Positions 15,284 through 21,597 of a stretch of DNA of 21,597 nucleotides are shown here, piece by piece (the stretch's first letter is position 1; each line of letters starts with the position of its first letter). Position numbers and translations under genes: made by a program. This DNA comes from an uncultured Flavobacteriales bacterium (GTDB taxonomy: Bacteria; Bacteroidota; Bacteroidia; Flavobacteriales; Crocinitomicaceae). The stretch is taken from assembly GCA_946478775.1 (NCBI GenBank), contig CAMLDR010000061.1, forward strand, positions 1 to 21,597, read 5' to 3'. The notes beneath the pieces were generated by a model. The model ran no database searches. It worked only from the letters and a program-made list of their open reading frames with translations, and was not told the origin of the DNA.

Positions 15284-16055
15284 TCACTTCTCCTTTAAAA
15301 ACAGAGACTGCCGGACCTATCAACCAGATATTCGTGAACACCGAATTGTGGTTTGTAAACTTCACGGAAAGATCACCTCCCTGCGATTTTACTTTGTACT
15401 CAAAATCCCCTTCAATCCGGTTTTTTGCTCCCAAAGCAAGCGCTGCTGCAGTAACTCCTGTTCCGCAGCTCAGGGTTTCATCTTCCACCCCGCGCTCGTA
15501 TGTCCGGATCTCGAAAGAATCAGCATCCAATTGGTGAATTGCATTCACATTAATCCCTTCCTCCTTGTATTTAGCCGAATAACGGATCTGCTTTCCATAT
15601 GCCACAATATCAAAATCAGCTACCTTTTCAGTGAAGTGCACGAAATGAGGCGACCCCGTATTCAAAACAAATTCCGCTTGAGAAGTGTCTATTTCCAAAA
15701 CGTCCTTCATTTTCAAATAGACCAATCCATCCTTTTTCACTGCCTCGTGCGCTCCGTCAATGGCCATAAACGAAACCGAATCAGCAGTAACTCCCAGTTC
15801 ATGAGCAAAAGCAACCGAACAACGCGCACCATTCCCGCAAAAGCTTTTAGAACCGTCCGAATTGTAATAATCCACCTCAAAATCAGATCCCGGAAGAGCG
15901 TTGATCTTAATCAAACCATCCGCACCAATTCCAAAGCGTCGATCACATAGTTTTTGAATCACAGGAACCGAAAGATCATCCCAGTTACCGGAGCGATTGT
16001 CAATCATCACAAAATCGTTCCCTGTTCCCTGATATTTTACAAATGGTAAATTCAT
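15276..16055 (-). CDS. dapF: Diaminopimelate epimerase
   Basis: A 259-residue cytoplasmic, cofactor-independent racemase that converts LL-2,6-diaminopimelate to the meso form for peptidoglycan and lysine. The two catalytic cysteines are visible: Cys73 in SFCGNGARC and Cys197 in LSCGTGVTA. Other family marks are the N-terminal KYQGTGNDFVMID (7-19), FGIGADGLI (41-49), YYNSDGS (63-69), the loop LNTGSPHFVHF (131-141), GINVNAI (167-173) and YERGVEDETLSCG (186-198). Length and motif order are normal, so it should be active. It leads a two-gene unit with the downstream unknown gene. A -7 element lies about 57 bp upstream. Confidence 0.97.
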   Translation of the reverse strand: MNLPFVKYQGTGNDFVMIDNRSGNWDDLSVPVIQKLCDRRFGIGADGLIKINALPGSDFEVDYYNSDGSKSFCGNGARCSVAFAHELGVTADSVSFMAIDGAHEAVKKDGLVYLKMKDVLEIDTSQAEFVLNTGSPHFVHFTEKVADFDIVAYGKQIRYSAKYKEEGINVNAIHQLDADSFEIRTYERGVEDETLSCGTGVTAAALALGAKNRIEGDFEYKVKSQGGDLSVKFTNHNSVFTNIWLIGPAVSVFKGEVNV

Positions 16056-16112
16056 ATATCCTTTGCTGTGATTGAGTTACAAGCATTTTAGGCTTAACAA
16101 TCTTTAACAGCA

Positions 16113-16120
16113 CAAAAGTA
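16113..16120 (-). promoter_or_regulatory. -7 element of dapF
   Basis: On the minus strand this reads TACTTTTG, a full TAnnTTTG match, about 57 bp before the dapF start. No TTG is present at the normal -33 distance. It lies in the divergent 127-bp region shared with the htrA-like gene. Confidence 0.45.
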
Positions 16121-16142
16121 ACAATCATCACCCGATTACTGT

Positions 16143-16150
16143 TATAATTG
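16143..16150 (+). promoter_or_regulatory. Possible -7 element of the HtrA-like gene
   Basis: TATAATTG matches TAnnTTTG at all but one of its six fixed positions and lies about 32 bp before the ATG at 16183. No -33 element is evident. It is offered as the best candidate in the divergent promoter region. Confidence 0.3.
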
Positions 16151-16182
16151 CGTAGAAATTTACCATAAACTAATTTAATATC

Positions 16183-17652
16183 ATGAACAACTCATTGAAA
16201 TATCTTGGATTGGGAATTGTTGGTGGAATGGTTCCATTTGCTTTCGGCTTCCTCCTGTCCCGCAATTATGAAGCTCCTCTTTCCGAACAGGTAATTGATG
16301 GTAACCGTTTGGCAAGAACCGTATCTTATAACGGAATGCCTCCCGTTGAAGGAGCGTCTTTCGTAGAAGCTTCCGAAAATACCATCAACTCAGTAGTTCA
16401 CGTTACAACCAAAGTAGTTCGCACACAGGTTCAGCGTGATCCGTTCTATGAATTCTTTTATGGACCGGGAACAGGCGGACGCGAATACAAACAATACGGA
16501 AGTGGTTCCGGTTCCGGAGTAATTGTTTCGAGCAAAGGATATATCGTCACAAACAACCACGTGATCCAGGATGCCTCCGAAATCGAAGTAATCCTGAATG
16601 ACAATTCCAAATACACCGCAACCGTTATCGGAACAGACCCATCAACGGATATTGCTGTATTAAAGATCGATGCTCCGGGAATCAGACCGATAGCTATTGG
16701 AAACAGTGATGATCTTCGCGTGGGCGAATGGGTTCTGGCAGTTGGAAATCCGTTTAATTTAACTTCCACGGTTACTGCCGGAATTGTAAGCGCCAAAGCA
16801 CGAAACATCAATTTATTGTCCGACAGAACAAACAATTCCAATGTTCCGATCGAATCGTTCATTCAAACAGATGCTGCAGTAAACCCGGGGAATTCCGGTG
16901 GTGCACTCGTAAACACAAAAGGAGAGCTGATCGGGATTAACACAGCTATCGCATCCCAAACAGGTTCTTATTCCGGTTATAGTTTTGCTGTCCCTGTAAA
17001 CCTGGTGAATAAAGTCATGAGTGACATCATTGATTTCGGGATCGTTCAAAGAGCCTATCTGGGAGTTCAGATCGCCGATATCAACCAGGAAATCAAAACA
17101 AAGAACAATTTACCATCTACCAGGGGAGTGTTTGTTTCAGGAGTAACCGAAGATGGCGGAGCAGATAAAGCAGGCGTTAAGAAAAACTGGGTAATCCTGA
17201 AAGTAGGTTCCAGAGACGTGAACTCCGTAGCTTCATTGCAGGAAGAGATCGGGAAACGCAGACCAGGCGATAAAGTAAACCTGACTTTGCGTACAGAAGA
17301 CGGAGATGAAGTAATCAAGGAAATCCTTTTAAGATCTGCCGATGGAGAAACTGCTCTGAAAACGAAAGAAGAAATGAGCAAAACCACCGCACTTGGAGGA
17401 ACGTTCGTAGATTTAACCGCAAAAGAGAAAAAAGAACTGAACCTCAACGCCGGGGTAAAAGTAAAAACCCTGGAACCGGGGAAATTAAAATCCAGCGGAC
17501 TGACAGAAGGAGATATCATTACCAAGATCAATCAAACTCAAATTGAATCGGTTGAGCAGCTCACACGACTTCTGAATTCCACAAAAGGCGGAATACTTTT
17601 AGAGATTGTTTCCGAAAGCGGGAAAAAGGAATACGTAGGATTCGGCTTATAG
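16183..17652 (+). CDS. Do-like (HtrA/DegP family) periplasmic serine protease
   Basis: A 489-residue envelope quality-control protease. The N-terminus (5-25, glycine-rich and hydrophobic) is either an uncleaved membrane anchor or a signal peptide; no clear cleavage site is seen. The trypsin-like domain (about 65-285) has the complete triad His126 (TNNHVI), Asp156 (TDIAVLKI) and Ser238 (NPGNSGGAL). Two PDZ domains follow, at about 291-385 (starting AYLGVQIADI) and about 404-487 (with GLTEGDIITKIN). This is the DegP/DegQ/MucD layout rather than the one-PDZ DegS form. The insertion RDPFYEFFYGPG (85-96) corresponds to the LA-loop region. It is transcribed alone, with dapF diverging upstream and terminators downstream. 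Confidence 0.95.
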   Translation: MNNSLKYLGLGIVGGMVPFAFGFLLSRNYEAPLSEQVIDGNRLARTVSYNGMPPVEGASFVEASENTINSVVHVTTKVVRTQVQRDPFYEFFYGPGTGGREYKQYGSGSGSGVIVSSKGYIVTNNHVIQDASEIEVILNDNSKYTATVIGTDPSTDIAVLKIDAPGIRPIAIGNSDDLRVGEWVLAVGNPFNLTSTVTAGIVSAKARNINLLSDRTNNSNVPIESFIQTDAAVNPGNSGGALVNTKGELIGINTAIASQTGSYSGYSFAVPVNLVNKVMSDIIDFGIVQRAYLGVQIADINQEIKTKNNLPSTRGVFVSGVTEDGGADKAGVKKNWVILKVGSRDVNSVASLQEEIGKRRPGDKVNLTLRTEDGDEVIKEILLRSADGETALKTKEEMSKTTALGGTFVDLTAKEKKELNLNAGVKVKTLEPGKLKSSGLTEGDIITKINQTQIESVEQLTRLLNSTKGGILLEIVSESGKKEYVGFGL

Positions 17653-17660
17653 CCGAATCT
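17638..17660 (+). other. Stem-loop enclosing the HtrA-like stop codon
   Basis: GGATTCGGCT, a three-base loop TAT, then AGCCGAATCT: ten pairs with one G-T at the base. The TAG stop (17650-17652) lies at the loop/stem junction. No T-run follows, so this is unlikely to be an intrinsic terminator by itself. It could protect the mRNA 3' end or slow the terminating ribosome. Confidence 0.7.
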
Positions 17661-17682
17661 GTTCAAAATGTTGAAAAGGTTC

Positions 17683-17722
17683 AAAGAGTTCAAAAACATT
17701 ACTTATTAATTTTGAACTTTTT
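17683..17722. terminator. Terminator after the HtrA-like gene, built from GTTCAAA repeats
   Basis: Arms 17683-17695 (AAAGAGTTCAAAA) and 17710-17722 (TTTTGAACTTTTT) pair over 13 positions with one G-T, around a 14-base loop. The right arm itself ends in a T-run, and the left arm starts with A's, so it could work in both directions, although the stem is AT-rich. Further GTTCAAA copies (17661, 17679) and complementary TTGAAC copies (17728, 17737) allow alternative pairings. Confidence 0.55.
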
Positions 17723-17792
17723 ACCCCTTGAACTTTTTGAACTTCCGAAGAAAAGTCACTGAATTCGGGAGGGAATATGAAATAATTGTTAA

Positions 17793-17839
17793 GGCATGGT
17801 TTTTGAGAGGTGAAAATCTCTTGAAAATCTGCCTTTTTT
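17793..17839 (+). terminator. Second intrinsic terminator, immediately before the rpoD promoter
   Basis: GGCA (17793-17796) pairs with TGCC (17830-17833). After a small internal loop, TTTTTGAGAGG pairs with TCTCTTGAAAA over 11 positions (three G-T), with a TGAAAA apical loop. Six T's follow (17834-17839). This would stop readthrough from upstream and insulate rpoD; its T-run touches the rpoD -33 region. Confidence 0.55.
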
Positions 17840-17841
17840 AT

Positions 17842-17873
17842 TTGGAAATCACTTGTATTTCGTCGTAACTTTG
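17842..17873 (+). promoter_or_regulatory. rpoD promoter
   Basis: TTG (17842-17844), 21-bp spacer, then TAACTTTG (17866-17873) followed by C: the Bacteroidota primary-sigma promoter consensus with an acceptable spacing. Start of transcription near 17877 leaves a leader of about 42 nt. The gene product is the primary sigma factor itself, so the promoter is probably self-recognised. Confidence 0.75.
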
Positions 17874-17918
17874 CACCCTGATTTTCATTAATCGTTATAT
17901 AACAACGGAGTTCATTAC

Positions 17919-18785
17919 ATGAGACAACTTAAGATTACAAAATCGATTACCAATCGTGAGAGCCAGTCATTAGACAAGTATCTTCAGGACATTGGTAAAG
18001 AAGAGCTAATCACCGCCGAAGAAGAAGTAGAATTGGCGCGTAAAATCAAACAAGGCGATCAACGAGCACTAGAGAAATTAACCCGTGCAAATTTACGTTT
18101 CGTCGTGTCTGTAGCAAAACAGTATCAAAATCAAGGATTGACATTACCCGATCTAATCAATGAAGGGAATTTAGGTTTGATCAAAGCTGCACAGAAGTTT
18201 GACGAAACGCGTGGATTTAAATTCATTTCTTATGCTGTATGGTGGATTCGTCAATCGATCTTACAAGCATTGGCTGAACAAGCTCGTATTGTCCGCTTAC
18301 CCTTAAACCAGGTTGGATCTTTAAATAAGATCAACAAGGCCTTTTCAAGACTGGAACAAGAATTCGAAAGACCTCCTTCAGCAGAAGAATTAGCAGAGGC
18401 TTTGGAAGTTCCGGAAGATAAAATCAAAGAAAGCTTAAATGTTTCCGGTCGTCACGTATCTATGGATGCTCCCCTTTCTTCTTCGGAAGACGGTGGTACA
18501 TTGATGGATGTTATGGCAAACCAGGATTCACCGAAAGCTGACCATGCATTGATGGCGGAATCCCTTCAAAGAGAGATCGAGCGTTCATTGAGCACTTTGA
18601 CAGATAAAGAGCGTGAGATCATTCGCTTGTTCTTCGGAATAGGAATGAACCACGGCTTAACACTGGAAGAGATTGGTGCCAAGTTTAACCTGACACGTGA
18701 GCGTGTCCGACAAATTAAAGAGAAGGCGATCAGACGTCTTCGACACACTTCTCGAAATAAGTTATTGAAAGCATATTTAGGATAA
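17919..18785 (+). CDS. rpoD: Primary RNA polymerase sigma factor (RpoD/SigA, short Bacteroidota form)
   Basis: A 288-residue group 1 sigma factor that directs RNA polymerase to housekeeping promoters. It lacks region 1.1 and the long non-conserved region of proteobacterial RpoD, as usual in Bacteroidota. Region 1.2 (about 17-50, [20 protein letters not shown]), region 2 (55-122, with [39 protein letters not shown]), region 3 (130-205, ending [16 protein letters not shown]) and region 4 (215-280) are all present. The region 4 helix-turn-helix is [21 protein letters not shown] (247-267). The start is the first ATG after a strong promoter, and it begins [15 protein letters not shown], a familiar Bacteroidota RpoD N-terminus. 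Monocistronic, with a terminator on both sides. Confidence 0.97.
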   Translation: MRQLKITKSITNRESQSLDKYLQDIGKEELITAEEEVELARKIKQGDQRALEKLTRANLRFVVSVAKQYQNQGLTLPDLINEGNLGLIKAAQKFDETRGFKFISYAVWWIRQSILQALAEQARIVRLPLNQVGSLNKINKAFSRLEQEFERPPSAEELAEALEVPEDKIKESLNVSGRHVSMDAPLSSSEDGGTLMDVMANQDSPKADHALMAESLQREIERSLSTLTDKEREIIRLFFGIGMNHGLTLEEIGAKFNLTRERVRQIKEKAIRRLRHTSRNKLLKAYLG

Positions 18786-18786
18786 G

Positions 18787-18822
18787 AAAAAAGGCTGTCT
18801 GCTAACGCGGGCGGCCTTTTTT
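18787..18822 (+). terminator. Intrinsic terminator of rpoD
   Basis: Sixteen-base arms at 18787-18802 and 18807-18822 pair fully, with three G-T pairs, around a TAAC tetraloop. The right arm ends GGCCTTTTTT, and A's open the left arm. It starts 2 bp after the rpoD stop codon. Confidence 0.9.
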
Positions 18823-18906
18823 GCTTTATACACATCCGATTTTAAAGTAACGATCCAACAGCAGTGGATTGAACATAAATTAAATACAAATAAATATACC
18901 CTCAGA

Positions 18907-20355
18907 ATGGAAGCTGCATTAGGCTATGAAAAAGAGTTAAACATGCACGTTCAAAAAGAACGCGCTGCTGTTAAATTGTCAAGTCACGTAGGTGAATTGC
19001 TTTACGACAAAGGAATTGAATTGGTTTTGTTCCGTAATCACCTTACAGACATTACAATTTCAGAAATCCTGAACTTGCATGAGTATGCAAAGAATGTTGT
19101 AAAGAAACCAATCGACATTGAGACATCAGCTGCTTTGGCAGAAGAATTGTTGAAAATGGATTTGGCTCCTGCTAAGATCGACATCGGTAAATTAGCCAGT
19201 GAGTGGATTGCTGAAGGAAGTGCTTATGATTCAAAAGCTTCTTTCGTAGCGGATAAATTAGGGAAATTCTCCAGTGCTTCCGGTTCTGTTGAACCAAGAG
19301 ATGTTGTTTTGTACGGTTTTGGTCGTATCGGTCGTTTGGCTGCTCGTGAGTTGATCAAACAAGCAGGTAAAGGACAACAATTGCGTTTGCGTGCCATCGT
19401 TACACGCGGTGCAAGCGATAAAGACATCGTAAAACGCGCTGCTTTGCTTCGTTCTGATTCTGTTCACGGTGCTTTCAGAGGAAGTGTGGTTGAAGATCTT
19501 CAAAATAAAACATTGATCATCAACGGACAGATCGTTCACATGATCGACGCTTCCAATCCGGAAGAAGTGGATTATACGAAATACGGAATCAAAAATGCTT
19601 TGGTTATCGACAATACCGGGGTTTACACCAACCGTGAAGCTTTATCCAAGCACATGGCTTCGAAAGGAGTTTCTAAAGTTTTGCTGACTGCTCCCGGAAA
19701 AGAAATTCCAAACGTAGTTTACGGGATTAACCAAGGAACACTGGATGTGGAAAATGAAACGATCTACTCTGCTGCTTCTTGTACTACGAACGCAATCTCC
19801 CCTATTCTGAAAGTGGTAAACGATGCATTCGGAATTGTAAAAGGACACATCGAAACAGTTCACGCTTATACCAATGACCAAAACTTGTTGGATAATATGC
19901 ACAAATCTTCCCGTCGTGGTCGTTCTGCTGCTATCAACATGGTCATTACCTCTACAGGCGCTGGAGCTGCGGTAACGAAAGTTATTCCTGATTTAAAAGA
20001 TAAATTGACTGCAAATGCGGTTCGTGTACCAACTCCAAACGGTTCATTGGCAATCCTTTCTTTGGAATTGAAAAAAGGAACTACTATCGAGGATGTAAAC
20101 AATGTAGTAAGAACAGCTTCTTTGGAAGGTGATTTGGTAAACCAGATCTTCTACTCATACGATCCGGAATTGGTATCCAGCGACATCATCGGAAACACTT
20201 GTTGTTCCGTATACGATTCACATGCTACGATCGTTTCTTTGGACGGAAAGAATGTGGTTCTTTATACCTGGTATGATAATGAGTTCGGATATACGAAACA
20301 AGTAATCCGCTTAGCGAAACACATTACAAAAGTGCAGCGCCTGATTTATTATTAA
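18907..20355 (+). CDS. gap: Glyceraldehyde-3-phosphate dehydrogenase, long (about 480-residue) form
   Basis: A 482-residue enzyme interconverting glyceraldehyde-3-phosphate and 1,3-bisphosphoglycerate in glycolysis/gluconeogenesis. An N-terminal extension of about 130 mostly helical residues precedes the classic GAPDH core: Rossmann motif YGFGRIGR (136-143), catalytic Cys292 in SAASCTTN, His319 in VHAYTNDQ, SSRRGRSAAINM (334-345), STGAGAA (349-355), and the C-terminal WYDNEFGY (455-462). Long GAPDHs of this kind occur in Bacteroidota and some Gammaproteobacteria. Where NAD-specific enzymes have Asp at the end of the second strand (IND), this one reads IVTRGAS (164-170), so NADP use or dual specificity is possible. 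The start could also be Met13. No good -7 box is visible in the 84 bp upstream. A very strong terminator follows. Confidence 0.95.
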   Translation: MEAALGYEKELNMHVQKERAAVKLSSHVGELLYDKGIELVLFRNHLTDITISEILNLHEYAKNVVKKPIDIETSAALAEELLKMDLAPAKIDIGKLASEWIAEGSAYDSKASFVADKLGKFSSASGSVEPRDVVLYGFGRIGRLAARELIKQAGKGQQLRLRAIVTRGASDKDIVKRAALLRSDSVHGAFRGSVVEDLQNKTLIINGQIVHMIDASNPEEVDYTKYGIKNALVIDNTGVYTNREALSKHMASKGVSKVLLTAPGKEIPNVVYGINQGTLDVENETIYSAASCTTNAISPILKVVNDAFGIVKGHIETVHAYTNDQNLLDNMHKSSRRGRSAAINMVITSTGAGAAVTKVIPDLKDKLTANAVRVPTPNGSLAILSLELKKGTTIEDVNNVVRTASLEGDLVNQIFYSYDPELVSSDIIGNTCCSVYDSHATIVSLDGKNVVLYTWYDNEFGYTKQVIRLAKHITKVQRLIYY

Positions 20356-20378
20356 AATAAATCAAATCCAATAAATAT

Positions 20379-20414
20379 GTGGGCAGGCGATTAATCGCCT
20401 GCCCACTTTTTTTT
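20379..20414. terminator. Terminator of gap, perfect 28-bp palindrome
   Basis: GTGGGCAGGCGATT (20379-20392) and its exact complement (20393-20406) form an unbroken stem, followed by eight T's (20407-20414). The T-run lies just before the end of the opposing lipoprotein gene at 20416. No A-run precedes the left arm, so strong termination is expected for gap only, with possible weaker action on the converging operon. Confidence 0.95.
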
Positions 20415-20415
20415 A

Positions 20416-20973
20416 CTATTGAATCACCGTATGGAAATTCAATTCAATATCCGTTTCTCCCACATCGCATTGACCCGTTTTAATTCCGGGCTGGTGACGT
20501 AAGCGAATGGTTGTTGTACCTGTTGAAACGGCTCCAAGAACCCATTGAGTCGTTATACCGATCGGTAAATTATTCGCGTCCAGATCTGTTCGTGAAATGA
20601 CCGCATTCAATCCGTTAGTTAGATCAAAACAAAACAAATGATCCACCCCTTCTTCTTCCACTTCAACGGTGATGTCTTCAGCCGGATTCACACTTTCATT
20701 TAATAAAGTAATCGATGCATTATACGTCGCATTTGCTGCTAAACGAATGGTATCGAAGGAACTGGGATTGTTTCCACCCGGGCCGTCAGTATCCACAAAC
20801 TGAGCCTCCACATTCGGCAATACTCCATTTACATCCGTAAAAACAATCTTAAATGTCGTAATCAACTCCTCTTCATTTGGATTTGTGGGGTTCGGAACAT
20901 TGTTTTTCTTTTCTTTTTTGCAAGCTACCAGTGCTAAACTAAGTATGCTTAAAATCATTACTATTTTTTTCAT
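20416..20973 (-). CDS. Lipoprotein co-encoded with a TonB-dependent receptor
   Basis: A 185-residue lipoprotein. The signal peptide MKKIVMILSILSLALVA ends in a lipobox with Cys18, followed by CKKEKK, so it is lipid-anchored. A low-complexity linker (NVPNPTNPNEEE) leads to a beta-rich domain starting LITTFKIVFTDVNG and ending GETDIELNFHTVI. I recall similar small lipoproteins in Flavobacteriia, often labelled type 1 periplasmic binding fold superfamily, sitting next to TonB receptors. It lies 37 bp downstream of such a receptor here. His112, Cys115, His160, Cys169 and His181 are possible metal ligands, but this is speculation. Likely a surface or periplasmic partner in nutrient capture. Confidence 0.85.
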   Translation of the reverse strand: MKKIVMILSILSLALVACKKEKKNNVPNPTNPNEEELITTFKIVFTDVNGVLPNVEAQFVDTDGPGGNNPSSFDTIRLAANATYNASITLLNESVNPAEDITVEVEEEGVDHLFCFDLTNGLNAVISRTDLDANNLPIGITTQWVLGAVSTGTTTIRLRHQPGIKTGQCDVGETDIELNFHTVIQ

Positions 20974-21010
20974 TTCTTTTCTTTTATAGCAAAGTATCCG
21001 TCGTGACGGA

Positions 21011-21597
21011 CTACTTCACTGGTTTTTTAATTATTGAAAATGGAACCAGGACTTTAATTGTCCAGTTCCGCCCTAATTCATCCGTGAAGTACCTGAAGCG
21101 GTTCATATAATCACGGTAATTTAAATTGGTCAGGTTCGAACAGGCTATGACCACCTGTAAACTCTCACCGTTATTCATTTTTTTAATCATTCCGATCTGT
21201 GCACTCAACAGATCATATCCTTTCGGCGGGCTCACATAATCTGAATTCGGCGCATACCGCTTTTGTCTGAACACATCCAGTAATTCTACTTCAACAAAGC
21301 CATTCAGTTTCGTTCCGGGTCGTGCTGTTGAAAAACGCAGACGCTGCGTAATCCGATTCGACGGCATGCCATATAAATACTGATCTGTTCTCAGGTCTGT
21401 TCCAAGCAATAAGTTCCCCTGGAACTGGTATGAAACGTATTTCCCAATCGGAACCTCTATCCTTCCGTTCAAACCGGCAATCGCCACATCCGACTGTACG
21501 TAATGAAAGACCGGAAATGCCCCGACAATCGTTAGCATGGGAGGAAATGAAGGCTGCAGATTGATGTACCCGTCAAAATAATTATAGAAAACGGACA
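21011..21597 (-). CDS. TonB-dependent outer-membrane receptor, C-terminal part (5' end outside window)
   Basis: The open frame runs to the window edge without a stop. An internal Met at 21538 is not the real start, because the frame continues upstream with barrel-like sequence (SVFYNYFDGYINLQPSFPP). About 195 C-terminal residues are visible. GAFPVFHYVQSDVAIAGLNG, alternating amphipathic strands, and NLTNLNYRDYMNRFRYFTDELGRN near the end are typical of the last strands of TonB-dependent siderophore/metal-type receptors. The plug domain and signal peptide lie outside. The lipoprotein gene follows after 37 bp on the same strand, giving a receptor-lipoprotein pair. The ligand is not readable from this fragment. 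Confidence 0.88.
   Translation of the reverse strand, partial: SVFYNYFDGYINLQPSFPPMLTIVGAFPVFHYVQSDVAIAGLNGRIEVPIGKYVSYQFQGNLLLGTDLRTDQYLYGMPSNRITQRLRFSTARPGTKLNGFVEVELLDVFRQKRYAPNSDYVSPPKGYDLLSAQIGMIKKMNNGESLQVVIACSNLTNLNYRDYMNRFRYFTDELGRNWTIKVLVPFSIIKKPVK

Noticed and set aside
15348..15950. A 200-codon plus-strand frame opposite dapF
   Set aside because: It is antisense to dapF, whose catalytic motifs are unmistakable; the antisense product shows no family features.
20379..20406. Perfect 28-bp palindrome as an operator or attachment site
   Set aside because: It directly follows the gap gene and is followed by eight T's, which makes an intrinsic terminator the simpler explanation.
21011..21538. 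Complete 175-residue protein starting at 21538
   Set aside because: The frame stays open to the window edge with beta-barrel sequence, so this is the C-terminal part of a larger receptor.

Overview
The window looks like chromosomal DNA from a member of Bacteroidota, most likely class Flavobacteriia, possibly Crocinitomicaceae/Fluviicola-like; that family-level guess is inference. The evidence is SusC/TonB-type outer-membrane receptors with CarboxypepD_reg-like domains, a secreted protein with a short type IX secretion (T9SS) C-terminal tail, a short primary sigma factor lacking region 1.1, and several promoters of the Bacteroidota type (TTG, about 19 bp, then TAnnTTTG) with no clear Shine-Dalgarno sequences. 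I see no rRNA, tRNA, CRISPR array, IS element or phage gene.

Layout. (1) 1-1824: an SF2 DEAH helicase on the minus strand, bracketed by two same-orientation arrays of the heptamer CGTAATT. (2) 1825-5093: a possible 41-codon gene, an outer-membrane beta-barrel receptor and, upstream of it on the same strand, a MarR regulator whose promoter holds a perfect 10-bp palindrome exactly between the -33 and -7 elements. (3) 5253-9480: a tightly coupled plus-strand trio: a small secreted protein, an apolipoprotein N-acyltransferase-like membrane enzyme with an intact Glu-Lys-Cys triad, and a PKD/CUB-repeat secreted protein with a T9SS-like tail. The stop/start overlaps are TAATG and ATGA. (4) 9618-14701: a compact minus-strand operon of a GNAT acetyltransferase, MltG, a Tat-exported glycosylasparaginase and an exported GH2 beta-mannosidase. 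(5) 14756-16120: dapF overlapping a small conserved-looking unknown gene, followed by a REP-like palindrome. (6) 16143-20414: plus-strand housekeeping genes htrA/degP-like, rpoD and a long-form gap, separated by strong stem-loop terminators. (7) 20416-21597: a minus-strand pair, a TonB-dependent receptor (5' end cut by the window edge) followed by a lipoprotein.

How the genes may work together. The beta-mannosidase and glycosylasparaginase attack two bonds in the core of an N-linked glycan (Man-beta-1,4-GlcNAc and GlcNAc-Asn), so region 4 looks like a small glycoprotein-turnover unit joined to a cell-wall transglycosylase. The coupled trio in region 3 is the best candidate for an undescribed system: an Lnt-family acyltransferase translated together with a surface-destined protein that is not itself a lipoprotein. 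The rest is mostly ordinary core genome with interesting small regulatory and repeat structure.
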